From the NCBI RefSeq assembly GCF_038725785.1, contig NZ_CP109796.1, positions 3,472,001-3,536,000 of the forward strand: a DNA stretch of 64,000 nt, read 5' to 3'. The position numbers were made by a program, and so were the translations under genes. This stretch comes from Termitidicoccus mucosus (GTDB taxonomy: Bacteria; Verrucomicrobiota; Verrucomicrobiia; Opitutales; Opitutaceae). Shown here piece by piece: positions 8,801-17,582 of this stretch. The number at the start of each line of letters is the position of its first letter. Position 1 is the first letter of the stretch. The notes beneath the pieces are model-generated. The model made no database searches. It was not told the DNA's origin and was given only the letters and a program-made list of their open reading frames with translations.

Positions 8801-10216
8801 CCGGTCAAAGGCAGAGCGGAGCTCGTCGCGCAGGGAAGCAAGACGCTGTTCAACACGCCGGAGCTCAGTGGCGGGATTGCGCGGGGCGAATGGCTCGGGC
8901 AGGGATTCGAGACGATCGCGAAGGCCGAGGTAAAGCTGGCGCCGGTCATGCGAAGGATCGTGGATGACGCCGCAAAGTTCGCCGAGCCCCATGCCGTCCA
9001 GCCGGTATTTCACCACGTCGAGCGCGGTGCGTTTGTCGCAGACAAAGAGGACACGTTCGCCCCGCGCGAGATGGTCGCCGATAATGTTGGCGATGGTCTG
9101 GCTCTTCCCGGTGCCGGGCGGACCGTGGATGACGAGCGCGGTGCTGCGGCGCGCGTGGGCGACGGCTTCAGTCTGACAAGGATCGGCGTGCGTGATGAGA
9201 AAAGGCGCGGCGTCGCTCAAAGCGGCGGGGGAGTCTGGAAGCGGTGGCGGCGTGGCCGCCTGAATGTCGCGGTGGTGGCTCGCGGTGTGATTCCATTCGC
9301 GCGCGGCGGGCAGGTCGTGCGGCGCGGGTTCGTTGAGCGCGAGGGGGGAGAGGAAAGCGCGAACCGGATTTTCGAGTGCGCGCTCGTTTTCGATCATCCA
9401 TTTGGTATCGCGCAGGAGACCGGGATTGGTGAGCGGGAAAAGCCCCAGCACGGCCGAGGGAACAAGCGAAGTGCAATCGGGAAGCGCATCGGCGCGCGGC
9501 ACCGGCTGGAGCGGCGTGGCGGCGGTGAAGGCATCGCGGGAAAAGGGAAGTCCGGTCGCGCGAGTGACGAGCGCGAGCACGTCGGTGATTTCCTGCCAGG
9601 GATTTTCGCCGGTATCGTCGGCGAAGAGGGTGTCGGTGTCCTCGCCTGTCTGTTGTTCAATCCAAGCGAGCAGCGCGGGGTTCGGAATGATGAGGTCGCT
9701 GCCGTCGCCGGCCGTCTCGATGGTGACTCCGGTGCGCCCGCCTTGGCGAACGCGAAGATTGACCGGGGCAAGCAACACGGGGGCGAGCAGGTTTTTTGTT
9801 TGAAAGCCGCGGCGTGCGCCGCCGTTGGCCGCGGGAATGGCGATGAGAGGAAAGCCCAGGAAGAGCGCATTTTCGCCGTGGTCATTATAATAGTCGGTGG
9901 CGTCGGTGGCTATTTCCCGGAGCTTGGCGAGGACACGCCGTTGACGCTCGGCGGCGCGGGCGGCGGCTTTTTGCTCGTCAGACCACTCTTTCTCGGGATA
10001 CGGCGGGGGCGTGAACGCGGGCGTCTTGGCGGGAAACTCGACTGAACGTGTCGGCGGGCCAAAAAGCAAACCAAGCGCGGAGGCCGAAGCGGTGCCTTGA
10101 AATGCATCCAGTTCGGTGAAGTCGATCCGCTGGCGGCTGTTGTGCGGGCGGGCATTGAGACCGGGCCCGTGCGCGAGACTGGCGTTGAGCCGCTGAAGCA
10201 TGGTTTCGAGGATCAT
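5834..10216 (-). CDS. Giant superfamily 1 DNA/RNA helicase with N-terminal DUF4011-like region and C-terminal MTES_1575/Vsr-like nuclease fold; candidate defence protein
   Basis: About 1460 residues from the ATG at 10214-10216; a longer TTG start (10285) is possible. The N-terminus ([14 protein letters not shown]) resembles the DUF4011-type start. Walker [20 protein letters not shown] is at about residue 365, with motif Ia [14 protein letters not shown]. Walker B and motif III are [20 protein letters not shown] and [12 protein letters not shown]; motifs V-VI are [13 protein letters not shown] and LNVLVTRAR. The last 110 residues ([20 protein letters not shown] ... [20 protein letters not shown]) match the layout of the PD-(D/E)XK MTES_1575 domain, but the usual acidic-cysteine-D-G stretch reads LVDFNRY, so the nuclease centre may be altered. 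Proteins of DUF4011-helicase-Vsr type have been reported as single-gene anti-phage systems; that role is inferred here. It is divergent from polX with about 170 bases between starts. Confidence 0.75.
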   Translation of the reverse strand: MILETMLQRLNASLAHGPGLNARPHNSRQRIDFTELDAFQGTASASALGLLFGPPTRSVEFPAKTPAFTPPPYPEKEWSDEQKAAARAAERQRRVLAKLREIATDATDYYNDHGENALFLGFPLIAIPAANGGARRGFQTKNLLAPVLLAPVNLRVRQGGRTGVTIETAGDGSDLIIPNPALLAWIEQQTGEDTDTLFADDTGENPWQEITDVLALVTRATGLPFSRDAFTAATPLQPVPRADALPDCTSLVPSAVLGLFPLTNPGLLRDTKWMIENERALENPVRAFLSPLALNEPAPHDLPAAREWNHTASHHRDIQAATPPPLPDSPAALSDAAPFLITHADPCQTEAVAHARRSTALVIHGPPGTGKSQTIANIIGDHLARGERVLFVCDKRTALDVVKYRLDGMGLGELCGVIHDPSHDRRQLYLGLRDRLESLPEPFAPRNPATELRRVEQRLASLRDELRSAFDRLHGVMPETDSFHNLTGQWLSLRALSGTVIPEIDGLTSSMLDTHRADAEEVLRRAAAARWHESPYHGRLGIGINAWLAREPVATKTTLENLHRLALAVENFDATDAILPALTPDIALADQSAARRHLADVLEKLLRRIAATSDAAYLATLTFAGSTIEPLVKRHAGLAPAAALLDTPPDRELVLALGSGLPSLGETNLRLAALDAWSAFAGSLKRFLAFSAKKAARAALAPLGLALDSPDALPRARLLYQGLRARWLWSDFLAQVRGNPLASLAPDAELVTLRDGLPEVFAIHTTLQSPCLPSFTARIQVLLAATSSAGTAPQSLRASAALADALAALHRAMEESGLFTPDSIASDLRVWIGNECQPAAHTAALLDFAPTLDDAVRLVDRLRTLPAPLARSLDAAIAQSLDWSVAEPALRATALARAIRQRLREDETLARIDTQRVEAAFSELAERTAEKQALVREHVVHRWRELWRARLLAATGTRLNTLGASIRQRLFVRGQRALKLRQMIAAGADTPGGDPLFDLCPVWMASPSTVAQIFPRTPLFDMIVFDEASQCRLEEALPVLLRGCRVVIAGDPKQLPPTRFFEQSLAESDNTAAETAGEVFEQQQSETEDLLSAALNLEVQEAFLDVHYRSRNEALIGFSNDAFYSSRLQPIPGHPRNKAVRVPIQLTHVNGLYHERGNPNEARTAAGLVAELLASDEPPSIGIACFNINQRDLILDALDEKAAAEPEFAARLEIARKRRGRDSFEGLFVKNLENVQGDERDHMIISTTFGVDKEGKFRRNFGALSRLGGERRLNVLVTRARSAIHILTSIPRAEYLAAPEPGARLTGRHQLYAYLRYAERLGELYQQWHDHLETARSDAAPVCETNETGASSPVAESLARVLLARHQIGSTTYWGNDGFCIDAALTHPEMPEDVTLGVLVDFNRYNKTPDPIAWELFRATILRSQGWHLHRLWTPALFRDPETQLEKIRTLHHARACAGS

Positions 10217-10388
10217 GATGGAAACGGGGAGGATGCGCGTGGTGTCGCGGATGATTATGGCTAGATGTGGACGGACGCGCGGCAAGCGCAGATTCTTGTT
10301 GTTGGGTCAAGGTGTGCGCATGAGACAAGGCAGACGGTCCTTCAGGGAGGAAAACCGGCGATTGTTTTTTCCCGCGCGGTGCGCTTGG

Positions 10389-12161
10389 ATGGGCGGCGTG
10401 ACCAGGAACGAGATTGCCGATGTGCTCAACGATATCGCGGTGCTGCTCGAACTAAAGGGCGAGAATCCGTTCAAGACGCGCGCCTATCAGGCCGGGGCGC
10501 GCACGCTGGAGGCGCTGGAGGAGGACCTCGGCGCGGTCATCGCGGAGGGACGGCTCGGCTCGCTCAAGGGCATCGGCGAGGCACTGGCGAAAAAAATCAC
10601 GGAGCTGCACGAAACGGGCCGGCTGGACTTTTATGAAAAGCTGCGCGCGTCCATCGCGCCCGGGCTGGTCGAGATGCTTGAAATTCCGGGGCTCGGCGCG
10701 AAAAAAATCAAGGCGCTGCACGAAAAGCTCGGCATCGATACGATCTCCGCGCTCGACCATGCCTGCCGCGACGGGCTCGTCGCCGGCCTGGCCGGATTCG
10801 GCGAGAAAACACAGGAGAACATCCTCGCCGGCATCAGGAATCGCGAGGCCTACGGGAAGCGCCATCTCTGGTGGGACGCGGCGGGCGTGGCGGAGCCGAT
10901 CCTGGCGAGGCTGCGCGGATTGCCGCAAGTGCGCCGCGCGGAGCACGCGGGCAGCCTGCGGCGCGGGCTGGAAACGGTGGGCGACCTCGACTTCATCGCG
11001 GCGGTGCGCGCCGGGGAGGACGCCGCGCCGGTGGCGGACTGGTTTGCCGCGCAGCCGGGCGTGCAGGAGGTCACGGCGCGCGGCGTGACGAAGGCGAGCG
11101 TGCGCTTCGAGGGTGGCCTGCAGGCGGATTTGCGCATCGTGCCCGAGGAGCAATTCGCGTTTGCGCTGCATCATTTCACGGGATCGAAGGACCACAACGT
11201 GCAGATGCGCCAGCGGGCGCTCGCGCGCGGGCTGAGCCTCAGCGAGTGGGGGCTGGAGCCGGCGGAAGGCGAGGGCACGGTGAAGGCAAAGGCGGCGGCG
11301 GGCGCGGCGAAACACATCAGGGTCGCCAGCGAGGAGGAGCTTTTCAAGGCGCTCGGGCTGGCGTTCATCCCGCCGGAGCTGCGCGAGGGGCTCGGCGAGA
11401 TCGCGGCGGCGGAGGCGGGAAAGCTTCCGCGCCTGGTCGGGGCGGCGGACCTACGCGGCGTGTTTCACAACCACACGACCGAGTCCGACGGGCGCAACAC
11501 GCTCGAGGAAATGGCCGCGGCGGCGCAGGACCTGGGCTGGGAATACCTCGGCATCGCCGATCATTCGAAATCGAGCTTCCAGGCGCGCGGGCTCGACGAG
11601 GAGCGCCTGCTGGCGCAGATCGGTCGTATCGAAAAACTAAATACAGCGGGAAAATTCACCGTGCATGTATTTGCGGGCACGGAGTGCGACATCCTCCGGG
11701 ACGGGCGGCTGGACTTCGACGACGTGGTGCTGGCGCGGCTGGACTACGTGGTGGCGTCGGTGCACAACGCGTTTTCGCTGGACGAGGACGCGATGACCGC
11801 GCGCATCATCCGCGCCATCGAAAACCCGCACGTGACCATGCTCGGGCACCTGACGGGGCGGCTGCTGCTGCGCCGCGAGGGCTACCGCGTGAATGCCGCG
11901 AAGATCATCGACGCGGCGATCGCGAACGGGGTGGTCATCGAGCTCAACGCCAACCCGTGGCGGCTCGACATGGACTGGCGCCACTGGCGCCGGGCGGCGG
12001 AGCGCGGGTTGCTTTGCTCGATCAATCCCGATGCTCACGAGACGGCGGGGCTCGCGTATGTGGCGGCCGGCGTGAACGCGGCGCGCAAGGGCTGGCTGGA
12101 AAAGAAGCATGTGGTCAACACGCTGCCGCTTGCGAAGATGAAGGCCTGGCTGCGCGAGTGA
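10389..12161 (+). CDS. polX: DNA polymerase X family protein with PHP 3'-5' exonuclease domain
   Basis: 590 residues. N-terminal helix-hairpin-helix 8-kDa region ([20 protein letters not shown], then [10 protein letters not shown] and [18 protein letters not shown]). Next comes the nucleotidyltransferase palm with [18 protein letters not shown] (residues about 190-210), whose GSLRR and D-x-D are the family signature. The C-terminal PHP domain has [22 protein letters not shown], and further metal-ligand histidines ([22 protein letters not shown]). PolX acts in base-excision repair, filling short gaps and trimming 3' ends. The frame is open further upstream, but the ATG at 10389 is chosen because family similarity begins right there ([17 protein letters not shown]) and the upstream residues look like untranslated sequence. 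Confidence 0.93.
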   Translation: MGGVTRNEIADVLNDIAVLLELKGENPFKTRAYQAGARTLEALEEDLGAVIAEGRLGSLKGIGEALAKKITELHETGRLDFYEKLRASIAPGLVEMLEIPGLGAKKIKALHEKLGIDTISALDHACRDGLVAGLAGFGEKTQENILAGIRNREAYGKRHLWWDAAGVAEPILARLRGLPQVRRAEHAGSLRRGLETVGDLDFIAAVRAGEDAAPVADWFAAQPGVQEVTARGVTKASVRFEGGLQADLRIVPEEQFAFALHHFTGSKDHNVQMRQRALARGLSLSEWGLEPAEGEGTVKAKAAAGAAKHIRVASEEELFKALGLAFIPPELREGLGEIAAAEAGKLPRLVGAADLRGVFHNHTTESDGRNTLEEMAAAAQDLGWEYLGIADHSKSSFQARGLDEERLLAQIGRIEKLNTAGKFTVHVFAGTECDILRDGRLDFDDVVLARLDYVVASVHNAFSLDEDAMTARIIRAIENPHVTMLGHLTGRLLLRREGYRVNAAKIIDAAIANGVVIELNANPWRLDMDWRHWRRAAERGLLCSINPDAHETAGLAYVAAGVNAARKGWLEKKHVVNTLPLAKMKAWLRE

Positions 12162-12251
12162 GCCCGGCCACGGGATGAAAGGCGCGCGGCGACGTGACGA
12201 TGTCGTTTTTCAGAAATGCAAAATCACACGGAGAACCATGGCAGTGTTTTT

Positions 12252-12320
12252 TCCGGAGGGACGGCCTCCGTGCCGTCCGCGCCAGCCCTGAGAGGGCGGC
12301 ACGGAGGCCGCCCCTCCGGA
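12252..12320. repeat. Large palindromic repeat (two 27-base arms) before yraN
   Basis: Arms at 12252-12278 and 12294-12320 are inverted copies with two mismatches, separated by 15 bases. Each arm is itself built around GGACGGC...GCCGTCC or GGGCGGC...GCCGCCC, so a cruciform with side hairpins is possible. It separates polX from yraN and ends 21-24 bases before the yraN start. It resembles the GC-rich palindromes dispersed in verrucomicrobial genomes. Confidence 0.75.
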
Positions 12321-12343
12321 GGCATGAAAGGCGGCGCGCGGTG

Positions 12344-12820
12344 ATGAAGGCATGGTTGCGAAAAGCGTGGGCGCGGTTGCGCGGGGGTGACGCGGACAAG
12401 GCCGGCGCGCCCCGCGGCGGCAGGACGGAGAAACAACAACACGGCGCGGAGGGCGAGCGGGCGGCGGCGGAGTTTCTGCGGCGCGAGCGCGGCATGAAAA
12501 TCGTGGCGCGCAACTGGCGCAGTCCGCGCGATCGCCGCGACGAGATCGACCTCGTGTGCCGCGATGGCGGGGCGCTGGTGTTTGTCGAGGTGAAGACGCG
12601 CGCGGCCGGCGCGCTGGCGCAGGGGGCGGACGTGGTGGACGCGCGCAAAAAGAAAACGCTGCGGCGCGCGGTGTCGGTGTATTTGTGGAGTTTGGGCGAG
12701 GCGGCGCGCCCGCGCACGACGCGGTTTGACGTGGTCGAGGTGGAGCGGTTTCCGGACGGGCGGATGGAGGTGCGGCATTTCGAAAACGTGCCGCTGTTCG
12801 CGCGCGGGTCGGGGATGTGA
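12344..12820 (+). CDS. YraN/UPF0102 family protein, restriction-endonuclease-like fold
   Basis: 158 residues from the ATG at 12344 (a GTG one codon earlier is possible). The core [48 protein letters not shown] and [13 protein letters not shown] is the complete UPF0102 pattern, with the E...D-hydrophobic-E-V-K arrangement of a PD-(D/E)XK fold. The family is nearly universal and its role is not settled; a link to Holliday-junction or recombination processing has been proposed because of its fold. An N-terminal basic extension of about 30 residues precedes the core. The frame also runs upstream through the palindrome at 12252-12320, but that would translate repeat sequence, so the downstream start is preferred. 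Confidence 0.88.
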   Translation: MKAWLRKAWARLRGGDADKAGAPRGGRTEKQQHGAEGERAAAEFLRRERGMKIVARNWRSPRDRRDEIDLVCRDGGALVFVEVKTRAAGALAQGADVVDARKKKTLRRAVSVYLWSLGEAARPRTTRFDVVEVERFPDGRMEVRHFENVPLFARGSGM

Positions 12821-12841
12821 GCGCGCGGAGACGGGATCTCT

Positions 12842-13030
12842 TATGCCAATTCCGAACAAGATTGTCACTTTAGCGGCGCGGTCGGAAGGCGGCGGGTTGC
12901 GTGCCATGGGCGTCCCCGCCCATGTTTTTTGGGGATGGCGGCGCGGAGCGCCGTGGCACGGGCGAGCCGCCCGTGCCACTCGATCCGGCAGGGCGGCGCA
13001 AAAGTGCCATTGCAGTTCGCCAATGGTATT
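12842..13030. repeat. MITE-like nested inverted-repeat element abutting the cyclophilin gene
   Basis: Outer arms 12842-12871 and 13001-13030 are inverted copies matching at roughly 21 of 30 positions. Inside are two further hairpins: CATGGGCG/CGCCCATG (12905-12924) and a perfect 12-base stem GTGGCACGGGCG/CGCCCGTGCCAC (12953-12979, loop AGC). The right arm overlaps the first two bases of the reversed stop codon of the cyclophilin gene (13029-13031). No coding sequence is supported inside it. Confidence 0.65.
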
Positions 13031-13541
13031 ACTCCGCAGGAACGATGCGGATGCTTTCGATGGCGAGGCGCTCGATGGGCGTGCTGCGTTCGCCGCCGGG
13101 CTGGCAGGGAACGGTCGCCAGGCGTTCGAGCACGTCGTCGCCGCCCACGAGTTCGCCGAAGGCGGTGTATTGACGGTCGAGGAAACGCGCGTCGCCGTGG
13201 CAGATGAAGAACTGGCTGCCGGCGGAATCGGGATGCTGCGAGCGGGCCATGGAGATGACGCCGCGCACGTGCGGCTTGGCGTTGAACTCGGCCTTGATCT
13301 GGTAGCCGGGACCGCCGGTGCCGGGCATGCCGTCCGACCCTTCCTTGGTGTTGGGACAGCCGCCCTGGATCATGAATCCCTTGATGACGCGATGGAACGC
13401 GAGGCCGTCGTAGAAGCCTTCGTTGGCGAGTTTCTTGAAGTTGGCGACCGTCTTCGGCGCGACTTCGGGCCAGAAGGCGATGGTCATTTCCCCGTAGGGG
13501 GTCTTGATGACGGCGTTTTCTTTGGGCGTGTTTGTGCTCAT
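13029..13541 (-). CDS. Cytoplasmic cyclophilin-type peptidyl-prolyl cis-trans isomerase
   Basis: 170 residues matching a single cyclophilin domain: ETPYGEM-like start (AVIKTPYGEMTIAFWPEVAP), then GLAFHRVIKGFMIQGGCPN with the catalytic FHRV-GFMIQGG motif. VRGVISMARSQHPDSAGSQF carries the MAR and SQFFI signatures and YTAFGELVGGDDVLERL the FG-VVxGxDV-like segment. It speeds folding of proline-containing proteins. No signal peptide is seen from the ATG at 13539-13541, so it is cytoplasmic; a longer start (13580) would add MPGALASRFAWPF, which I consider untranslated. Its stop codon sits in the right arm of the repeat at 12842-13030. Confidence 0.92.
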   Translation of the reverse strand: MSTNTPKENAVIKTPYGEMTIAFWPEVAPKTVANFKKLANEGFYDGLAFHRVIKGFMIQGGCPNTKEGSDGMPGTGGPGYQIKAEFNAKPHVRGVISMARSQHPDSAGSQFFICHGDARFLDRQYTAFGELVGGDDVLERLATVPCQPGGERSTPIERLAIESIRIVPAE

Positions 13542-13647
13542 GAAGGGCCAAGCAAAACGCGACGCGAGCGCGCCGGGCAAGGATGAAGTGCCCGCGCGCG
13601 GACCACAAGGGAAGCGATGTCAGCAAAAGACGTGATATGCCGGGCAT

Positions 13648-13676
13648 GCGGGCGTAGCGCAGGCATCTTGCCGGCA
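13648..13676. repeat. Fragment of a dispersed verrucomicrobial filler repeat
   Basis: GCGGGCGTAGCGCAGGCATC followed by TTGCCGGCA. Its reverse translation gives the well-known spurious peptide CRQDACAT seen in many short false genes of this phylum. It lies between the cyclophilin gene and the integrase, at the left edge of the accessory block. Confidence 0.55.
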
Positions 13677-13717
13677 CGAAAGGCCCGATTTCCAGAGGGA
13701 AGCCGGAGATTTCATGA

Positions 13718-13747
13718 ATAGGTTGCCACGTGAGGGCGGCAACCTAT
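13718..13747. promoter_or_regulatory. Perfect 10-base inverted repeat immediately before the integrase start
   Basis: ATAGGTTGCC (13718-13727) and GGCAACCTAT (13738-13747) with a 10-base spacer; the integrase ATG follows two bases later (13750). The position suits an operator, a translation-blocking hairpin or a recombinase core site. It shares the GGTTGC core with the palindromes around the XRE-like gene near 5.2-5.7 kb, which may be chance. Confidence 0.5.
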
Positions 13748-13749
13748 CG

Positions 13750-15003
13750 ATGAAACAAAAAAAATCCGCATTCACGATCAAGCCGTTCAAGAATCGCAAC
13801 GGCGTGATTTCATTCCGCGTAGCCGGCTGGTTGCTCGGCGAGCGCATCCGCAAGAACTTCAAGACCCGCGAGGATGCCATTGCAGAGCGCGCCGCGCTCG
13901 AACTGCGCGTGCTCCAGTCGCAATCCAACCTGCGCGGCGCGAGCACATTTCTGACCGAGGCGCAGTTGCGCGAGGCCGAGGCCGCGTTTCTCCGGCTGGA
14001 GAAGGCGCGGCGTCCGCTCACGTTTTACCTCGACTACGCGCTGGCCAATTACCGCGAGCCCGAGGCCGCGCTGAAAATCACCGATGCCGTCACGACTTAC
14101 ATGAAGGCGCGCAAGGAGGACGTGCAACAGGCGTTGATAGGCAAACGGCAGTTGCGGAACATCCGGCTGGAGCTGACGGAGTTCCAGCGGCATTTTCCGA
14201 CGCAGACGCTTGCGGAGGCGGGCACGGAGGCGTTGCACGCCTACATCCGGCGCGACAGTGGCTCGCTGAAGACGCAGAACAACCGGCGCGGCGTGCTGTG
14301 CGCGTTTTTCAACCACGCGGTGCGCAAGGAATGGGTGGGCGGCAACCCGGTGGCGAAAATCCCGCGCAACCGCATCGAGCACAATCGCGGCAGCGCCGAG
14401 GCGCTGACGGCGGAGCGCGCCGCGCAACTCATGGCGCATGTGGAGACTGTCCACGACGGAGCATTCGTGCCGTTTTTCGCGTTGTGCCTGTTCGCCGGCA
14501 TCCGCCCCGAGGGGGAGATTTCCAAGCTGCCCGCGTGCGACGTGCGGCTGGAAAACAGTGCCATCACCATCGAGCCATGGGTGTCGAAGGTGAATATGCG
14601 CCGGCTGGTGACCATCCAGCCGAACCTCGCGACGTGGCTCAAAGCCTATCCGCTGGACGAATATCCGATCATTCCGCCCAAGGAGAAGATGAAGAGCATT
14701 GCCAAAAAACTCACGCGCATCCGCCAAAAATTCGGCGTGGGGCACGACGTGTTGCGGCACACGTTTATTTCGATGCATGTTGGAAAATTCCGTTCGATGG
14801 GCGACACGGCGTTGCAGGCGGGCAATTCGGAAAGCATCATCCGCCGCCATTACCTGAACGTGACCACGCCGCAGGAGGCCGGAACCTTCTTTGCCATCAT
14901 GCCGATGCTTCGCGCCGTGCCGCAAACGGAGCCAGCGCCGCAGGCAGAGAGCGCGCCCACGCCCGCGCCCACGTCCGACCCGCAAAACCGGCTCGCCGCA
15001 TAA
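13750..15003 (+). CDS. Tyrosine recombinase (phage-type integrase)
   Basis: 417 residues. The N-terminal part has an Arm/SAM-like region (KPFKNRNGVISFRVAGWLLG), then a core-binding segment (ITDAVTTYMKARKEDVQQAL). The catalytic domain shows LFAGIRPEGEI (first arginine), then GHDVLRHTFISMH (H-x-L-R-H box) and SESIIRRHYLNVT (H and nucleophile tyrosine). These R-HxxR-H-Y elements are the tyrosine recombinase signature. It would catalyse integration and excision of the neighbouring accessory DNA. The ATG at 13750 is chosen because the earlier in-frame ATG (13714) lies inside the inverted repeat 13718-13747. A hairpin resembling a terminator follows at 15014-15045. The C-terminal 35 residues are Ala/Pro-rich. 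Confidence 0.9.
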   Translation: MKQKKSAFTIKPFKNRNGVISFRVAGWLLGERIRKNFKTREDAIAERAALELRVLQSQSNLRGASTFLTEAQLREAEAAFLRLEKARRPLTFYLDYALANYREPEAALKITDAVTTYMKARKEDVQQALIGKRQLRNIRLELTEFQRHFPTQTLAEAGTEALHAYIRRDSGSLKTQNNRRGVLCAFFNHAVRKEWVGGNPVAKIPRNRIEHNRGSAEALTAERAAQLMAHVETVHDGAFVPFFALCLFAGIRPEGEISKLPACDVRLENSAITIEPWVSKVNMRRLVTIQPNLATWLKAYPLDEYPIIPPKEKMKSIAKKLTRIRQKFGVGHDVLRHTFISMHVGKFRSMGDTALQAGNSESIIRRHYLNVTTPQEAGTFFAIMPMLRAVPQTEPAPQAESAPTPAPTSDPQNRLAA

Positions 15004-15013
15004 ACCCGCAACC

Positions 15014-15045
15014 GGGCGGATGCGGTTTCCCCGCCGCATCCGCCC
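15014..15045 (+). terminator. Terminator-like hairpin after the integrase
   Basis: GGGCGGATGCGG (15014-15025) and CCGCATCCGCCC (15034-15045) form a perfect 12-pair stem with an 8-base loop, 11 bases after the integrase stop. The following bases are a C/T tract rather than a clean T-run, so strength as an intrinsic terminator is uncertain. Confidence 0.6.
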
Positions 15046-15167
15046 TTCCTCCCCCCCTCCCGCCTCCGCCCGGCTTTTTTCGTTTCCGCGCCGCACCTGC
15101 GGAGAGCCAAGGCACGCCCACGGAATGGAAGCCCCCCGCGCGCCACGTGATGCGCGCACATGGGCGT

Positions 15168-15428
15168 ATGAACTCCACCTCCACCGCTCCCACCACGCCA
15201 GCCCCCGCCCCCGCGCAGACGCGCGCGCATCCCGCGCTCACGGACATCAACGGCCTGCGCCTCAGCGGGATTTTCCCGCAGGGGCGCGAGCCGTCCGTGC
15301 GCACGCTGCGCGAATGGACGCGCACCCGCCGAATCCCGCATCACCGCGTCGGGCACTTTGTATATTACGACCTTGCCGAGGTCTCCGCGCATATCCGCAC
15401 CCGGCTGCTCGTGCCCGCGCGCGGATAA
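15168..15428 (+). CDS. Excisionase-like small helix-turn-helix protein
   Basis: 86 residues from the ATG at 15168. After a Thr/Pro/Ala-rich lead (20 residues), the sequence LRLSGIFPQGREPSVRTLRE, WTRTRRIPHHRVGHFVYY and DLAEVSAHIRTRL has the layout of a MerR-like winged helix as in AlpA/Xis-type excisionases: recognition helix, wing with the conserved R-x-G...Y-Y-D. It follows the integrase in the same direction, so it is probably the recombination directionality factor or the element's regulator. A strong hairpin-plus-T-run terminator follows at 15457. Confidence 0.75.
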   Translation: MNSTSTAPTTPAPAPAQTRAHPALTDINGLRLSGIFPQGREPSVRTLREWTRTRRIPHHRVGHFVYYDLAEVSAHIRTRLLVPARG

Positions 15429-15456
15429 AACCGCCCATAATACGACAGGAAATCCC

Positions 15457-15488
15457 AACGCCACATGCGCCATGCGTGTGGCGTTTTT
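15457..15488 (+). terminator. Intrinsic terminator after the excisionase-like gene
   Basis: AACGCCACA (15457-15465) and TGTGGCGTT (15477-15485) form a nine-pair stem with an 11-base loop, followed by TTTAT. It begins 29 bases past the stop of the excisionase-like gene. Confidence 0.75.
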
Positions 15489-15592
15489 ATATACATCGAA
15501 AAGCCCTGCGCGAAATCCGGGCAAACCCGCGATGAAGCGCGCCGCTATTTTGATTTTATAAACGCTGGCAGGATGCGGGGTGAGGCAACAAC

Positions 15593-15928
15593 ATGAATAC
15601 ACAAAATAAAACCAATCCCGCCCAGTCCGCCCCAAACCCCGCCCGCGCGTCCGCCGGCGACGACGCGTTTTTCCAAAACCCCGTTGACCCCAAAGCCGAG
15701 GCCCGCGCGATGGCGGCGGAGGCCATCGCGCACGTGCTGCTGTGGATTTCCGAGGGCACCACGCTGGAGCAGCGCGGACTGCGCGCGTCCATCGTGCTGC
15801 GCCAGGTCCGCCCCGACCTCATCGGCGGCATGACGCTGGAGGCGCTCGGCGAACAGGCCGGCTGCACCCCGCAGACCGTCCACAAACTTGCGGACGATTT
15901 CCGCCAAAGCATGGGTCTCGTATCATGA
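15593..15928 (+). CDS. Small helix-turn-helix-containing protein of unknown role (accessory block)
   Basis: 111 residues. The N-terminal third is Asn/Pro/Ala-rich and probably disordered. The rest is helical: AEARAMAAEAIAHVLLWISE then GGMTLEALGEQAGCTPQTVH, which reads as a helix-turn-helix (LEALGEQAGCTPQTVHKLAD). It likely binds DNA, perhaps as a small regulator or a replication/partition helper of the integrated element. Its stop overlaps the start of the next gene (ATGA, 15925-15928), so the two are translated together. I do not recognise a named family. Confidence 0.7.
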   Translation: MNTQNKTNPAQSAPNPARASAGDDAFFQNPVDPKAEARAMAAEAIAHVLLWISEGTTLEQRGLRASIVLRQVRPDLIGGMTLEALGEQAGCTPQTVHKLADDFRQSMGLVS

Positions 15929-16500
15929 ACACGGATACACTTATGCCGCCCCCTGCCCAGTGCAACGTCACGCCCGCGCCCCCGGCGCGCGAGACATCCG
16001 CCTTTTTGGAAATCAACCGCCTGCACGTAGAGGCGCGGCGGCTTGCCGGCGACTCCCGCCGCTCGCTCGACGCCGCGCTGTCCGCCGCATGGCGCGCGGG
16101 GCAACTCCTCATCGCGGAAAAGGCGCGCATCCGCCGCCGCGCCGGGCAGGGAGCATGGCTCGGGTGGCTGGAAACACGTTTTCACGGCGGAGTGCGCACC
16201 GCGCAACGCTACATGCAGCTTGCCCGCCGCGCGGACACCCCGGGCGCGTTGCGCGGACTCGGCCTGCGGCAGGCGTATCTGCGGCTGGGCATTCCCATTT
16301 CGTCAAAAACTTCCGGCGAAGACCGGCGCGTCCGCCCGCCAAAGCTCCCGCCCATCGTCACGCTTGCCGCCAGACTGACACGCCTGCTGCGCCGGCAGGC
16401 GCGCCTCGGCATGGACATCCAGTTTCCCGACGACCTCCGGGTGCTCCATAGTCAACTGGCCATTTTGTTAAAAAATACGGGAACGGATACCGCCGTTTGA
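15925..16500 (+). CDS. DUF3102-like protein of the accessory block
   Basis: 191 residues starting at the ATG that overlaps the previous stop. The segment EARRLAGDSRRSLDAALSAA, WRAGQLLIAEKARI, GAWLGWLETRFHGGVRTAQR and YMQLARRA resembles DUF3102-type proteins found on plasmids and phages: a helix, G-x-x-L-x-x-AK, a W-x-x-x-L region and a helix-turn-helix-like S/V-R-T-A-Q-R-Y-M. These are thought to be DNA-associated, but no biochemical role is known to me. The C-terminal half (RLTRLLRRQARLGMDIQF) is helical and basic. Coupled to the preceding helix-turn-helix gene. Confidence 0.65.
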   Translation: MNTDTLMPPPAQCNVTPAPPARETSAFLEINRLHVEARRLAGDSRRSLDAALSAAWRAGQLLIAEKARIRRRAGQGAWLGWLETRFHGGVRTAQRYMQLARRADTPGALRGLGLRQAYLRLGIPISSKTSGEDRRVRPPKLPPIVTLAARLTRLLRRQARLGMDIQFPDDLRVLHSQLAILLKNTGTDTAV

Positions 16501-16613
16501 TTTTGGTCAATTGGTTCCCCAAAAAAAGCGCATGGGTTCAATACAAGCGGGCGGTGATTTTGTATAAATAATCAGGAGATGCCCGGCAATGGGGCCGGCA
16601 ATCCGGCTCACCT

Positions 16614-17540
16614 GTGCCAGCCAAAGCTTCAATAATTAAAGAAACGCTCCATGCCGCATGCAATGGCAGGGATGCCGGCATTTTTCTACTGTCCGCGCAA
16701 TGCTTGCGTGAAGAAACCGGAGAACGTCACCGGCTTATTGTGATGCCGGAGATGAAATCCGAGGCGCGAATTGACTGGCGGAACGAAAAAAGCGGAGAAC
16801 GCGGCACCTTCACCGTTCGCGGACAGAATGTGATTTTTATACACAAACAGGCAAGCTATGCCCTCCATTGGAAACAAGAGGCGCTGATGCTTTGCTTTTG
16901 CGCGGAGGATGAGGCGCAACCGCCCGCCAAAAAGAAGCCATTGGACAAGGTGCGGCACAGTCCGTTGTGGGAGCTGGCGCGGCACGATTGCATCATCATG
17001 AACGTAATCCGGTTTCTCGTTGAATCCGGTCATCATACGCAACCCGCTTGTCACGTGAGTTGCTTCGGGCATTTTTGCTCCGCCCTGGGTTTCCTCCTGC
17101 TTGACGCACTGACGCGCGGAAAGGAAAAGAAAACCGCGCCCGCAACCATGAACCCCGAGCGCCTGCAACACGTTCTGGACCACATTGACAAAAATCTGCA
17201 CGGGAAGATTGCGGTAAAAACACTGGCGGACATCGCGTGCCTGAGCCGGACCCACTTCAAGCTGTTATTCAAAGCCAGCACCGGCATGCCGGCACGCGAT
17301 CATATATTCAGGGAACGGATACGCAGGGCGCAGGCATTGCTCCGGCAGGGCGGCATGCGTATCTCCGAGGTGGCCGCCCTTTCCGGCTTTTGCGATCAAA
17401 GCCACCTTGACCGTTGTTTTCGCCGCTTCTGCCAGTGCTCGCCAAGGGATTTTGCTCAAAAATATCCAATCATTACTAAAAAAAGCCCGGGCATCCAATC
17501 CAAGCCCGGAAAAACCGGGCATAATGGCGGCACACTTTGA
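16614..17540 (+). CDS. AraC-family transcriptional regulator
   Basis: 308 residues with a GTG start at 16614 (no in-frame ATG precedes the conserved part). Residues up to about 190 form the sensing part, including RGQNVIFIHKQASYALHW, similar in plan to AraC cupin-type sensors. The C-terminal two helix-turn-helix motifs are complete: IAVKTLADIACLSRTHFKLL, FKASTGMPARDHIFRERIRR and AQALLRQGGMRISEVAALSG followed by FCDQSHLDRCFRRF. It is paralogous to the regulator at 18834-19709 (shared FKASTG, LLxRGGMRxSEIA, DQSHL). It lies within the accessory block and might control it or the neighbouring pectin locus. The inducer is not known. A Lys-rich tail follows the second motif. Confidence 0.88.
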   Translation: MPAKASIIKETLHAACNGRDAGIFLLSAQCLREETGERHRLIVMPEMKSEARIDWRNEKSGERGTFTVRGQNVIFIHKQASYALHWKQEALMLCFCAEDEAQPPAKKKPLDKVRHSPLWELARHDCIIMNVIRFLVESGHHTQPACHVSCFGHFCSALGFLLLDALTRGKEKKTAPATMNPERLQHVLDHIDKNLHGKIAVKTLADIACLSRTHFKLLFKASTGMPARDHIFRERIRRAQALLRQGGMRISEVAALSGFCDQSHLDRCFRRFCQCSPRDFAQKYPIITKKSPGIQSKPGKTGHNGGTL

Positions 17541-17582
17541 CCGGATTCCGCATGACGCGAGCCGGAAAGACAAATTCCAGCC

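Noticed and set aside
7694-10045. A 783-codon plus-strand frame across the helicase gene
   Set aside because: It opposes a frame with complete helicase motifs; composition is Gly/Glu/Arg-rich and no domain is visible.
12726-13586. Plus-strand open frame across the YraN end and cyclophilin gene
   Set aside because: It runs through repeats and antisense to a clear cyclophilin; no domain present.
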